Shown here in pieces: positions 25,115 through 33,971 of a stretch of 64,000 bases of DNA. Position numbers and translations under genes: made by a program. The notes below the pieces were generated by a model. That model made no database searches. It was not told the DNA's origin and worked only from the letters and a program-made list of their open reading frames with translations. Numbering within the stretch: position 1 is the first letter of the stretch; every line of letters begins with the position of its first letter. Source of the DNA: Micromonosporaceae bacterium KJ-029 (GTDB lineage: Bacteria; Actinomycetota; Actinomycetes; Mycobacteriales; Micromonosporaceae); contig BIFP01000008.1 of NCBI GenBank assembly GCA_005402585.1, positions 434,001-498,000 on the forward strand. Reading direction: 5' to 3'.

Positions 25115-26746
25115 ATGAAGCTGACCACGCACTCGATGTCGCTGCGCCGCGCGGCGCGCAGCCTGTTCGGCTGGGCCACCCTGCGCCCCAACCAACTGGC
25201 CGCCATGCGGGCCGTCATGAAGCGGCGCGACGCCCTGGTGGTGCTGCCCACCGGCGCCGGCAAGTCGGCGATCTACCAGATCCCGGCCAGCCTGATCCCC
25301 GGACCGACCGTGGTGATCTCACCGTTGCTCGCCCTGCAACAGGACCAGATAGCGGCGCTCAACGAACGGCAGCGACCGGAACTGCGGGCGGTGCGAATCA
25401 GCTCGGACGAGACGCCGGCCCAGCAGGCGGAGGCGATCGCCGAGATCCGCGACGGGCGGGCCGAGTTCCTGTTCATCACCCCGGAACAGTTGGCCAACCC
25501 CGACCGGCTGGCCGAGGTGCGCTCGCTCCGGCCGGCCCTGGTGGCGATCGACGAGGCGCACTGCATCTCCGCCTGGGGGCACGACTTTCGCCCGGACTAC
25601 CTGGCGCTCGGTCAGCTCATCGACGGCATGGGCCGGCCGCCGGTGGTCGCGCTGACCGCCACCGCCTCCCCGCCGGTACGCGACGACATCGTCGCCCGGC
25701 TGCGGCTGCGCAGGCCCGAGATCGTGGTGTCCGGACTGGACCGACCCAACCTCTTCCTCGAGGTGGCGCACTGCCCTACCGAGGACTACCGGTGGCGGCG
25801 ACTGATCGCGCTGCTGCGCGAGGACAAGCGGCCGGGCATCATCTACGTGCCCACCCGCCGCGCGGCGGAGGAACTGGCTGCCCGCCTCACCGACACCGGC
25901 CATCCCGCGCACTGCTACCACGGCGGGATGCCGAGCACCGCCCGTACCAGGCTGCACGAGGCGTTCCTCGCCGACCGGGTGCCCATCATGGTGGCGACCT
26001 CGGCGTTCGGCATGGGTATCGACAAGCCGAACATCGCCTGGGTGGTGCACATGGCGCTGCCCGACTCGCCAGACAGCTACTTCCAGGAGATCGGCCGCGC
26101 CGGGCGGGACGGCCAGCCGGCCCGCGTACTGCTGCTGTGGCAGGCCGAGGACATCGGCCTGCAACGCTACTTCAGCGGCGGCCTGCCCGACGCCACCGAG
26201 CTACGCGACCTGGCCGCGCTGCTCCGCCACGCCCCCACCACCAGGAAGGAACTACGCGAGGTCACCGGGCTGGGCCCGCGCAAGCTCGGGCAGTACCTCG
26301 CACTGCTGGAGCAGGTCGGTGCCGCGCAGTCCCGGCCGGGACACCGCGTCGGCACGCCGCGCTACTCCCCCACCCCGGTGGAGGCCGCCGCCGCAGCGGT
26401 CGCCGAGGCCGAGCGGCAGCAGAACCTGACCCGGTCGCGTACCGACATGATGCGGGCCTTCGCCGAGACCAGCGCCTGCCGGGGACAGGCGCTGCTGGCC
26501 TACTTCGGCGAGCAGATGACGGCGGTCTGCGGGCACTGCGACAACTGCCACGACGGCACCAGCGCGGCCGACGACGGCGCCCGGGGGCCGTTTCCCGTAC
26601 ACAGTCAGGTCCGGCATCCGGAATGGGGCGCGGGCCTGGTGCTCAGCTACGAGGAGGGTCGGATGACGGTGCTGTTCGACGAGGTCGGGTACAAGACGCT
26701 GTCAGTGAGCGTGGTGTCCGAACAGGGACTGCTGACACTGGACTAA
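25115..26746 (+). CDS. RecQ-family ATP-dependent DNA helicase
   Basis: The 543-residue SF2 helicase unwinds DNA 3' to 5' in repair and recombination. Motif I is LPTGAGKSAIYQIP, motif II is IDEAHCISAWGHDFRPDY, and the VI-type segment is FQEIGRAGRDG. A four-cysteine zinc site follows (C in SACRGQALLAYFG, then CGHCDNC). A C-terminal segment of about 60 residues (VRHPEWGAGLVLSYEEGRMTVLFDE) resembles a Tudor-like fold. No HRDC domain is present. ATG 25115 is chosen; ATG 25136 is the alternative and neither has a clear ribosome-binding site. Confidence 0.87.
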   Translation: MKLTTHSMSLRRAARSLFGWATLRPNQLAAMRAVMKRRDALVVLPTGAGKSAIYQIPASLIPGPTVVISPLLALQQDQIAALNERQRPELRAVRISSDETPAQQAEAIAEIRDGRAEFLFITPEQLANPDRLAEVRSLRPALVAIDEAHCISAWGHDFRPDYLALGQLIDGMGRPPVVALTATASPPVRDDIVARLRLRRPEIVVSGLDRPNLFLEVAHCPTEDYRWRRLIALLREDKRPGIIYVPTRRAAEELAARLTDTGHPAHCYHGGMPSTARTRLHEAFLADRVPIMVATSAFGMGIDKPNIAWVVHMALPDSPDSYFQEIGRAGRDGQPARVLLLWQAEDIGLQRYFSGGLPDATELRDLAALLRHAPTTRKELREVTGLGPRKLGQYLALLEQVGAAQSRPGHRVGTPRYSPTPVEAAAAAVAEAERQQNLTRSRTDMMRAFAETSACRGQALLAYFGEQMTAVCGHCDNCHDGTSAADDGARGPFPVHSQVRHPEWGAGLVLSYEEGRMTVLFDEVGYKTLSVSVVSEQGLLTLD

Positions 26747-26850
26747 CCTGAGCCGGCCGCCATGGCGGTGGGACAACCGGCCCGAGCGCGCGGCCACAAC
26801 CGGCGGCGCGGCTCAGTGCGGGCGTGGACGACGAGCGGGAGGGAACAGCC

Positions 26851-27354
26851 GTGATCGAAGAGCCGGCGTACACCGGTTTCGGTTTCTCCGACGAGGAATG
26901 GGGGCTGCTGGTCGGTCTGCCGCAGTCGGTGCTGACCGCGGCGAGCGCCGCCGAGTCCGACGGCACCCGGGCGACGATGGCCGAGAGCGCCGCCGGCCTG
27001 GAGACCATCTCCGCCGGCCGGGAGTCGGCCAGCCGGCTGGTGGCGGCGGTGGCCGGGGAACTCGTGGCGCGGGTGGGCGACCCGGAGGCCGGGGAGGAAC
27101 TGCCGGCCATCGCGCCCGACGATCCGCGGACCTACGCCGAGGACGTGCTGGGCCGGGCGAAGGCGGCGTCGGCGCTGCTGGCGGACAGGGTGGACGAGGG
27201 CGAGGCCGGCGCGTACCGGCACTGGCTGGTGGAGATCGCCGAGCAGGTGGTCGGCGCCGCGGCCAGCGGGGGCATCCTCGGCCTGGGCGCGAGCGTGGTC
27301 AGTCCCTCGGAGCGCCGTTTCCGCGACCGGCTGGCGCAGGTGCTCAACGACTGA
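26851..27354 (+). CDS. Conserved hypothetical alpha-helical protein
   Basis: The 167-residue protein is rich in Ala, Glu and Gly and predicted largely helical. Its opening VIEEPAYTGFGFSDEEWGLLVGLP is followed by SVLTAASAAESD and, near the end, AEQVVGAAASGGILGLG. That pattern recalls small tellurite-resistance/YjdF-like helical proteins, but I cannot name a family. The GTG at 26851 is chosen because GGGAGGGA lies 6-9 nt upstream; the frame is open from 26824. An IS607 element is inserted just downstream. Confidence 0.65.
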   Translation: MIEEPAYTGFGFSDEEWGLLVGLPQSVLTAASAAESDGTRATMAESAAGLETISAGRESASRLVAAVAGELVARVGDPEAGEELPAIAPDDPRTYAEDVLGRAKAASALLADRVDEGEAGAYRHWLVEIAEQVVGAAASGGILGLGASVVSPSERRFRDRLAQVLND

Positions 27355-27380
27355 CTGAACGGGTACGGCGGCACCGTTAC

Positions 27381-28760
27381 CTAATGCGCTCTGGTGAGCA
27401 CGTGATCGGTAGCCCCGCCTTGCGGTGGGACGGTCCCGGTCTTGCCCGCTGGTGCGGTGCCGGGTTGACGCTTCACAGCCACCGGCCCCGCAGGTGGGGT
27501 CTTACGGTCGGCTCCACGTCCTGCCACCGGGCCACTCCCGGCGGTGTCCACCTCACGCGCGAGCGCGGCGAGGTTGCGTGCGGCGTTGAGGTCCCGGTCG
27601 AGGATCAAGCCGCAGGCGGTGCAGGTGAAGGTGCGCTCGGACAGGGACAGCTTGGTTTTCACCGCGCCGCAACCCGAGCACGTCTTGCTGGATGGGTGCC
27701 AGCGGTCGGCCACGATCAGCCGGCCACCGTTCCATGAGGTTTTATACGCCAACTGGCGTCGGATTTCGGCGAACCCGGCGTCGGCGATGTGTCGGGCGAG
27801 TCTGCGGTTGCGGAGCATCCCGGCCACGTTGAGGTCTTCCACCACGACAGTGCCGTGCTCGCGGGCCAGTCGGGTGGTCAGCTTGTGCAGGCCGTCGCGG
27901 CGCAGGTTCGCCACTCGGGCGTGAGTGCGGCCCAGCCGGGCGGATGCGCGTTGCCACCGCTTCGATGGACGCTGCCCGATACGGCGGTCGGGACCGGTCT
28001 TACCGGACAACGCCCGGCCGAGCCGACGCAGCCGAGTCTGCGCGGCGACCAGGTGACGCGGGTTGTCCACCAGCTCGCCGGTGGACAGCACCGCAAGGTG
28101 GTTGATCCCGACGTCCACCCCGACCACCGACGCAGGGCGGGCGGGTCGACGTTCGGCGCGGTCGACCTCGACACAGAACGCGACATGCCACCGGCAGCCG
28201 TCACGGCGCACCGTCGCGGACATGATCCGGGCGGTGCCGTTGTCGACACGGCGGGCGAGCTTGCGGGAAGACTCGTGCAGCTTCAACCGCCCCAGCCGGG
28301 GCAGCACCACATGCCTGCGGTCCGGCTCAACCCGGATCGTGCCGGTCGTGAACCGCACCCTCGGTGTGGTGCGGCGGCGGGACTTGAACCGGGGGAACCC
28401 GACCGCCCGTCCTGCCCGCTTCCCGGTGCGGCAGTCCGACCAGTTCTTCAACGCGCGGGCGAGGGCGTCCAGGCCGGTGTTGAACGCCTCCTTGGAGCAT
28501 TCCCGCCACCACGGCGCAACCCCATCCTTAGCGGCGTTCCACACCTTCCGTAGCTCGGGCAGCGACCAGCCTACGGCGGGTGTCATATCGGCGACAGGGA
28601 TGCCGTAGGTGCGCTCGGCGGCCCGCTGATCCATGACCGCCTTCACCCGGGCCAACGCCCAGTTGTGAGCAACCCGGGCAGCGCCCGCATGCGCCAGCAC
28701 CATGCGTTCCTGGGCCGGCGTGAGGTCCAACGCGAAGCGGTACGCCTGGATCGTCCTCAC
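27381..28760 (-). CDS. tnpB: TnpB, RNA-guided transposon nuclease (IS607/IS605 type)
   Basis: The 459-residue protein has the RuvC-like catalytic residues in GVDVGINHLAVL (Asp), VVVEDLNV (Glu) and LDRDLNAARN (Asp), a zinc ribbon (CSGCG ... CTACG) and a basic N-terminal OTF_orfB-type domain. TnpB proteins cut DNA guided by an RNA transcribed across the element's right end, which favours retention of the transposon. All catalytic residues are present. GTG at 28760 overlaps the tnpA stop as GTGA. A Pro/Gly-rich tail of about 45 residues follows the RuvC core. Confidence 0.93.
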   Translation of the reverse strand: MRTIQAYRFALDLTPAQERMVLAHAGAARVAHNWALARVKAVMDQRAAERTYGIPVADMTPAVGWSLPELRKVWNAAKDGVAPWWRECSKEAFNTGLDALARALKNWSDCRTGKRAGRAVGFPRFKSRRRTTPRVRFTTGTIRVEPDRRHVVLPRLGRLKLHESSRKLARRVDNGTARIMSATVRRDGCRWHVAFCVEVDRAERRPARPASVVGVDVGINHLAVLSTGELVDNPRHLVAAQTRLRRLGRALSGKTGPDRRIGQRPSKRWQRASARLGRTHARVANLRRDGLHKLTTRLAREHGTVVVEDLNVAGMLRNRRLARHIADAGFAEIRRQLAYKTSWNGGRLIVADRWHPSSKTCSGCGAVKTKLSLSERTFTCTACGLILDRDLNAARNLAALAREVDTAGSGPVAGRGADRKTPPAGPVAVKRQPGTAPAGKTGTVPPQGGATDHVLTRAH

Positions 28761-29335
28761 CCTGCCCCCTGGGTGACGACCTCGACCGCGCGGCGGGCAC
28801 GGTCCACCGCGCCACGACGGCCGTAGAGACGGACACACAACGACGTCAGGATCTCCGTCACGTCCCGCACAAGGTCGTCGTCCACCTCGGCCGGATCAAC
28901 CACCAACAGACGGCGGCCCTGCGCGGACAACGCGGCCTCGACATACTCGGCACCGAACCGGACGAACCGATCGCGACGCTCGACCACGATCGTACCCACC
29001 GCCGGATCACGCAGCAGCGCGAGGAACTCCTTACGGTGCCCGTCGAGCGCCGAACCGACCTCAGTCACCACCCGGTCAATGGACAGTTTCTGCCCGCTGG
29101 CCCACACCGCGACCCGGGCAACCTGCCGATCCAGGTCCGACATCTGATCGGCAGACGACACCCGGGCGTACACCACGACCTGCCCGGCATCCCGCGCGGC
29201 GCCGGTCACCGGTTCACCAACCATGATCAGACGGCCAAGCCGGTACGTCGGAACAGGCAGCGTCCCAGCCGCGTACTGCCGCCGCGCCGTGATGTACGCG
29301 ACGCCGGTCGCCGCCGCCCATTCCTTCAAATTCAC
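28757..29335 (-). CDS. tnpA: IS607-family serine recombinase (transposase TnpA)
   Basis: The 192-residue protein has an N-terminal helix-turn-helix (VNLKEWAAATGVAYITARRQ), then a resolvase catalytic domain with the nucleophile Ser60 in VYARVSSADQ, and a conserved RRDRFVRFG segment (about 120-128). This HTH-first order distinguishes IS607 transposases from ordinary resolvases. The GTG at 29335 is the natural start. It is translationally coupled to tnpB by a 4-bp overlap. Confidence 0.92.
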   Translation of the reverse strand: MNLKEWAAATGVAYITARRQYAAGTLPVPTYRLGRLIMVGEPVTGAARDAGQVVVYARVSSADQMSDLDRQVARVAVWASGQKLSIDRVVTEVGSALDGHRKEFLALLRDPAVGTIVVERRDRFVRFGAEYVEAALSAQGRRLLVVDPAEVDDDLVRDVTEILTSLCVRLYGRRGAVDRARRAVEVVTQGAG

Positions 29336-29424
29336 CCGAACACCATAGCAATCCTGAGAGCGCCAAAGATGCCCAACACCCGACAGTCGGCTGCCCCCCG
29401 GAATCCGCCGTACCCCCGCTCGGT

Positions 29425-30189
29425 TCAGGCGATCCGGCGCCGGAACAGCACGGCGGAGAGCACCACCGCCACGGCCAACAGGCCGAGGCACCAGGCCGCC
29501 GCCCGGGCCGGCGCGGAGCCGACCGGGGTGTCCAGCAGCAGCCCGCGCAGGGACTCGATGACCGGTGTGACGGGCTGGTTCTCCGCGAAGCCGCGGATCC
29601 AGCTGGGCATGGTCTCCACCGGCACGAAGGCGCTGCTCGGGTACGGCAGGAACATCACCAGGAAGGTGTAACCGCTGGCGGCCTCGGGGGTGCGGGCCAG
29701 CAACCCGAACGCCGCCGACAGCCACGACACCGCCAGCAGGAACAGCAGCAGCACCCCGGCGGCGGCCAGCCAACGTAGCGGTTCGACGGCCGGCCGGAAC
29801 CCGATGGCCACGGCGACCGCCAGCACCAGGAAGGTGGAGACCGTGTTGCGCACCACGCTCGCCACCACATGCCCGGCGATGATCGACGTAGCGCCGACGT
29901 CCATCGTGCGCAGCCGCTCGATCATGCCGTTGGTCAGGTCGGTGGTGACGCTGACCGCGGTACCCGCCGCGCCGAAACCGGCGCACAGCAGCAGCACACC
30001 GGGCACCACATAGGTCACGTACGCCGAGCCGGTCTCGATCGCACCGCCGAAGAGGTAGACGAAGAGCAGCATCAGGATCACCGGCAGCAGCAGCGAGGTG
30101 AGCAGCGCGTCGACGTTGCGCCGGGACAGCCGCACGCAGCGGCCGATCATCACCGTGGCCTGCGTCCCCCGTACGGTCAGCTCAGACAT
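29425..30189 (-). CDS. ABC-2 type transporter permease (DrrB-like)
   Basis: The 254-residue membrane protein has six hydrophobic helices and the ABC-2 signature region (YPSSAFVPVETMPSWIRGFAENQPVTPVIESLRGLL, about 180-215). It pairs with the ATPase gene just upstream (8-bp overlap) to form a drug or lipid exporter of the daunorubicin DrrAB class. The substrate is unknown. The complex would sit in the cytoplasmic membrane. Confidence 0.9.
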   Translation of the reverse strand: MSELTVRGTQATVMIGRCVRLSRRNVDALLTSLLLPVILMLLFVYLFGGAIETGSAYVTYVVPGVLLLCAGFGAAGTAVSVTTDLTNGMIERLRTMDVGATSIIAGHVVASVVRNTVSTFLVLAVAVAIGFRPAVEPLRWLAAAGVLLLFLLAVSWLSAAFGLLARTPEAASGYTFLVMFLPYPSSAFVPVETMPSWIRGFAENQPVTPVIESLRGLLLDTPVGSAPARAAAWCLGLLAVAVVLSAVLFRRRIA

Positions 30190-31147
30190 GGGCCACCTCC
30201 TGCTCGGCGCTCACCGGGCGGCCGGTGAGGGTGAGGAAGACGTCGTCCAGCGTCGCTTCCCGGACGGTGAACCGGACCACCCCGTGCCGGTCCGGATCGA
30301 CCTCGTCGAGCAGACGACGCACCTGTGGCGCGCTGCCGTCGGTGGTCACCGACAACTCCAGCCGGGCCGGATCGCGGTGGGTCACCCGGTCACCCAGTTG
30401 GCGCGTCGCGTCGGCGAAGCCGGCCGCGTCACGCCAGATCAGCTCCAGCCGCTGCGCCCCGAACCGGCTCTTCAGCTCGGCCGCGGTCCCCTCGGCGGCG
30501 AGCCCGCCGTGGTGCAGCACCGTGATCCGGTCGGCGAGCCGGTCGGCCTCCTCCAGGTACTGCGTGGTGAGCAGCACGGTCACCCCGGCCTCGGCCAGCT
30601 CGCCGATCACCTCCCACAGCCCCTGCCGGCTGCGCGGGTCCAGGCCGGTGGTGGGCTCGTCCAGGAAGATCACCGACGGTGTGCCGACCAGGCTCGCCGC
30701 CAGGTCGAGACGGCGCCGCATGCCACCGGAGTACGTCACCACCCGTCGGCGGGCGGCGTCGGTCAGGTCGAAGCGCTCCAGCAACGTGGCGGCGCGGTCG
30801 CTGGCCGCCGACCCGGACAGCCCGGCGAGTCGGGCCAGCATGGCCAGGTTCTCCGCGCCGGTCTGCCCGTCGTCGAGGGCCGCGTGCTGCCCGGCGAGAC
30901 TGATCGTCCGCCGCACCCACCGCCGATCGCGTACCACGTCGTGACCCGCGACCCGGGCGCTGCCCGAGTCCGGACGGGTCAGCGTGGCCAGGATCCGCAC
31001 CGTGGTGGTCTTGCCCGCCCCGTTCGGACCCAGCAGCGCGTGCACACCGCCGGTGGCCACCCGCATGGTCAGGCCGTCGAGGACGACGAGGTCACCGAAG
31101 GACTTGCGCAGGTCGACCAGTTCGACCGCCGGTGGACCGTTCCCCAT
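30182..31147 (-). CDS. ABC transporter ATP-binding protein (DrrA-like)
   Basis: The 321-residue ATPase shows Walker A LGPNGAGKTTT (near residue 40), signature YSGGMRRRLDLA, Walker B VIFLDEPTTGLD and the switch His region after TVLLTTQYLEEAD. A C-terminal DrrA-type domain ends with REATLDDVFLTLTGR. It energises the permease encoded next. ATG 31147 follows GGAGGGTGATC. The double palindrome at 31165-31202 lies immediately upstream, so the divergent TetR protein almost certainly represses this operon. Confidence 0.92.
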   Translation of the reverse strand: MGNGPPAVELVDLRKSFGDLVVLDGLTMRVATGGVHALLGPNGAGKTTTVRILATLTRPDSGSARVAGHDVVRDRRWVRRTISLAGQHAALDDGQTGAENLAMLARLAGLSGSAASDRAATLLERFDLTDAARRRVVTYSGGMRRRLDLAASLVGTPSVIFLDEPTTGLDPRSRQGLWEVIGELAEAGVTVLLTTQYLEEADRLADRITVLHHGGLAAEGTAAELKSRFGAQRLELIWRDAAGFADATRQLGDRVTHRDPARLELSVTTDGSAPQVRRLLDEVDPDRHGVVRFTVREATLDDVFLTLTGRPVSAEQEVAHV

Positions 31148-31164
31148 GATCACCCTCCAATATC

Positions 31165-31202
31165 TGCGTACGCCATACGCATTACTGCGTAGACCATACG
31201 CA
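31165..31202. promoter_or_regulatory. Double TetR operator between exporter operon and tetR
   Basis: Two near-identical 17-bp palindromes, TGCGTA-N5-TACGCA, at 31165-31181 and 31186-31202, repeat with a 21-bp period (two helical turns). A -10-like TAGGAT (31208-31213) for tetR directly follows. This is the arrangement expected for two TetR dimers repressing both divergent promoters. Confidence 0.85.
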
Positions 31203-31243
31203 GAAGCTAGGATGGCGGTCAAGACCGGCCTGGGAGGTGAGGG

Positions 31244-32020
31244 GTGGACGGCCCTGACGGCGAGCTGCCCGAGAACGTCGAGCTGCCCGAGAACATCGCG
31301 CTCGCCTGGGGTCTGCGCGATCGCCCCAGCCGGGGCCCGAAACGCAGCCTCAGCCTCGCGCAGGTGGTGGCCGCCGGGATCCGGGTCGCCCAGGCCGAGG
31401 GGCTTCCGGCGGTGTCGATGAGCCGGGTCGCCAACGAGCTGGGCATGGCGACGATGTCGCTCTACCGGTATGTACCGACCAAGCAGGACCTGCTCGACCT
31501 CATGGCCGACACCGCGTACGGGCCACCACCGCGACCGCGCGCACCTGGCGAGGGCTGGCGGCCGGCGCTCGCCCGGTGGGCCGAGGCGAACCTCGTCGCG
31601 CTGCGCCGGGAACCCTGGATCCGGCACGTGCCGATCAGCGGCCCGCCGATCAGTCCCAACGGGGTCCGTTGGCTGGAGTACGGGCTCGCCGCGCTGCGCG
31701 GCACCGGCCTGCGCGGCACCGAGCGGATCTCCACCATCATGCTGGTCAGCGGGTACACCCGCAGTTGGGCCAACCTCGCCGCCGACCTCGCCGAGGCCGC
31801 GGCCCGCACCGGACAGACGCCCGACCAGGTGGGCCAGCACTACTGGCAGCACCTGGCCGTACTCACCGCCTCCGGCCCGTACCCGGCGATCCACGAGTTG
31901 CTGACCGAGGCGGACGACGACGAGGAGGAAGACTTCGACGCGGACTGGCGGTTCGGGCTCGGCCGCGTGCTCGACGGCGTCGAGGCGCTGATCCAGGCCC
32001 GCGCCGCCAGCCAGCGGTGA
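31244..32020 (+). CDS. TetR-family transcriptional repressor (TetR_C_1 type)
   Basis: The 258-residue regulator has its HTH at about residues 48-92 (VVAAGIRVAQAEGLPAVSM, VANELGMATMSLYRYVPTK), and the ligand domain ends with an acidic patch DDDEEEDFD. It is the class that commonly sits next to DrrAB exporters and responds to their drugs. GTG 31244 follows GGGAGG. The N-terminal tail contains a duplicated ELPEN. The shared operator upstream supports autoregulation plus repression of the exporter. Confidence 0.92.
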   Translation: MDGPDGELPENVELPENIALAWGLRDRPSRGPKRSLSLAQVVAAGIRVAQAEGLPAVSMSRVANELGMATMSLYRYVPTKQDLLDLMADTAYGPPPRPRAPGEGWRPALARWAEANLVALRREPWIRHVPISGPPISPNGVRWLEYGLAALRGTGLRGTERISTIMLVSGYTRSWANLAADLAEAAARTGQTPDQVGQHYWQHLAVLTASGPYPAIHELLTEADDDEEEDFDADWRFGLGRVLDGVEALIQARAASQR

Positions 32021-32050
32021 CCGCCAGCGGCGCGACCGCCCGAAGCGCCG

Positions 32051-33043
32051 TCAGGCCCGCTCCAGCAGGGTCAGCACCGCCGACTCGGCCTGCTCCTGCG
32101 GAGTTTCCACGGTGACCGGCGCCACCACCCCGTCGTGGAACAGGTCGACCACTCGAGGATCCACGTAGGACGTACGGGCCACCGTTGGGGTGTTCCCCAA
32201 CAGCTCCGCCACCTGCCGCATCACCCCCACCACCGCCCGCCGCCGGGCCGTGACCGACCGGGGCGACCCGAGCACGGCCAGTTCGGTCGCCGCCCGTACC
32301 GTCGCATGCCAGGTGCGGAAGTCCTTGGCGGTCATCTCCCCTTCGCTGGCCTCGCGCAGATAGTCGTTGACCTCGTCGGCCCGCACGTCCCGCCAGTCGC
32401 GCCCGTCCCAGTAGCCGAACAGCCGGTCCGCCGCCCGCCGTCGGCGACGCAGGTTGGTCAGCACCTGGCACAGCTCCGGGTCCGAGACGAGCCGTACCTG
32501 CTCGACACCACCCTTCGCCGGGAACGCGAAGACCACACAACCCTGGCGGGACCGGGCGTGCTCGGGGCGCAGGGTGGCCACGCCGAACGTCGGATCGTCG
32601 CCCGCCGCGTACTGGTCGCTGCCGACCCGGAAGGTGCCCATGTCGAGCAGCCGGGTCACCGTCGCCAGCACCCGCTCCCGGCGCAGGCCCCGCCCGGCCA
32701 GGTCCTGGCCGACCCGCTCGCGCAGCAACGGCAGCCGGCGGGCCACCTCCAGCACGTGGTCGAACTTCGCCTCGTCCTGCCGCTGCCGCCAGATCGGGTG
32801 GTAGAGGTACTGCTTGCGGCCGGCGGCGTCGATGCCGGTGGCCTGGATGTGCCCGTTGGCGTACGGCGAGATCCACACCTCGCGCCAAGCGGGTGGGATC
32901 ACCAGCGCCCGCAGCCGGCCCAGTTCGTCGGGGTCACGGACCAGCTCGCCGCGCGGGTCCAGGAACGACCAGCCCTGACCCCGGCGGCGGCGGCCGTACC
33001 CCGGCCGGCCCGGATCGCTACGCCGCAACCGCACGGTCCGCAC
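32051..33043 (-). CDS. DNA topoisomerase IB
   Basis: The 330-residue protein is a poxvirus-like type IB topoisomerase. It nicks one strand and relaxes supercoils through a 3'-phosphotyrosine. Seen are WISPYANGHIQATGIDAAGRKQYLYHP (N-terminal fold), KDFRTWHAT (Arg and His of the active site) and the nucleophile region PTVARTSYVDPRVV (Tyr). It is the last gene of the heptose operon and overlaps the preceding glycosyltransferase gene by 26 bp if GTG 33043 is used (17 bp with GTG 33034). A glycan role is not implied; co-expression is. Confidence 0.88.
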   Translation of the reverse strand: MRTVRLRRSDPGRPGYGRRRRGQGWSFLDPRGELVRDPDELGRLRALVIPPAWREVWISPYANGHIQATGIDAAGRKQYLYHPIWRQRQDEAKFDHVLEVARRLPLLRERVGQDLAGRGLRRERVLATVTRLLDMGTFRVGSDQYAAGDDPTFGVATLRPEHARSRQGCVVFAFPAKGGVEQVRLVSDPELCQVLTNLRRRRRAADRLFGYWDGRDWRDVRADEVNDYLREASEGEMTAKDFRTWHATVRAATELAVLGSPRSVTARRRAVVGVMRQVAELLGNTPTVARTSYVDPRVVDLFHDGVVAPVTVETPQEQAESAVLTLLERA

Positions 33044-33971
33044 GCACCGCCCGTTCCACCTCGTCGACGGCCGCCAGCACCTCGTCGAGCCCGAGGGCGG
33101 CCACTGTCGGATGACTGCCTTGCCCGTCCCAGCCCGGCCCCGCCCCCGGTCCGACCCAGAGCACCCGGTGCCGCCGACGCTCCGGCGGCGGACCCCACCG
33201 GCTGGGCGGGACCGGGCCGAAGAGCACCACCGAGGCGGTGCGGTAGCCGGTGGCCAGATGCGCCACCCCGGTGTCCCCGCTGACCACCAGCCGGGCGTCC
33301 GCGACCAGGGCCGCCAGCTGGGCGAGGTCGGTCCGGCCGGCCAGCACCGCGGTGGCCGGCAGCCCGGCGTCGGACGCGACCCGGGCGGCAACGTCCCGCT
33401 CCGACGCGCTGCCGGTCAGTACGACCCGGTGCCCCCGCACGGTCAGCTCCCGGGCCAGGGCGGTGTACCGACTGGCCGGCCAGCGTTTGGCGGGGATCTT
33501 CGAGCCGGGGTGCAGCACGGTGACGCCGGCCGGCATCGCCCCCGGTTCCGGGCGGCGCAGATCCAGGTCGGTCGGGTCGGCCGCGATGCCGTACCCACGC
33601 AGCAACCGGCACCAGCGCGTCACCTCGTGCTCGTCGTCGTCCCAGTCCGGCCCGTCGCCATGCCCGGCGTCGACGTTGGCGAAGGCGAGCAGCCGGCCGG
33701 GACCGATGGCGGCCAGCAGCCGGTGCGAGTCCGGGCCGCGACCGTGCAGGTTCACCGCGACCTCGACCGGCCCGACGGGCCGGTCCAGCCGGTCCAGCCC
33801 GTCGGTGGGCAGCACGCGGTCCACCCCACCGACCAGCTCGACCAGCGGCCGGAGCCAGGCCGGCGCCGCGAGCACCAACTCCCGGTCGGGGTACGCCGCC
33901 CGCAGCGCCCGCAGCGCCGGAACCCCGGTGGCGAGGTCACCGACGCCCAGCGCGCGCAGGGCCAGAATCAT
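33018..33971 (-). CDS. Glycosyltransferase family 9 (heptosyltransferase-like)
   Basis: The 317-residue GT-B enzyme resembles ADP-heptose:LPS heptosyltransferases. Features are the N-terminal LALRALGVGDLATGVPALRALR, the central VTVLHPGSKIPAKRWP (phosphate-binding loop) and VVSGDTGVAHLATGYRTASVVLFGPVPPSRWG (the GDTGxxHLA family signature). It should transfer a heptosyl unit inside the cell to a lipid-linked or other acceptor. Its ATG overlaps the SDR stop as ATGA. Confidence 0.87.
   Translation of the reverse strand: MILALRALGVGDLATGVPALRALRAAYPDRELVLAAPAWLRPLVELVGGVDRVLPTDGLDRLDRPVGPVEVAVNLHGRGPDSHRLLAAIGPGRLLAFANVDAGHGDGPDWDDDEHEVTRWCRLLRGYGIAADPTDLDLRRPEPGAMPAGVTVLHPGSKIPAKRWPASRYTALARELTVRGHRVVLTGSASERDVAARVASDAGLPATAVLAGRTDLAQLAALVADARLVVSGDTGVAHLATGYRTASVVLFGPVPPSRWGPPPERRRHRVLWVGPGAGPGWDGQGSHPTVAALGLDEVLAAVDEVERAVRADRAVAA

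Larger units (their letters stand above)
27370..29340 (-). mobile_element. IS607-family transposon (serine transposase tnpA plus tnpB)
   Basis: Two overlapping minus-strand genes, a small serine recombinase with an N-terminal MerR-like HTH and a TnpB nuclease, define an IS607-type element. This family has no terminal inverted repeats and makes no fixed duplication, so the ends given are approximate. Both reading frames are intact. The region just beyond the tnpB stop (27340-27400) should hold the right end and the omega RNA scaffold. A bulged hairpin is visible on the minus strand around GGTAACGG ... CCGTACC. Confidence 0.85.
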
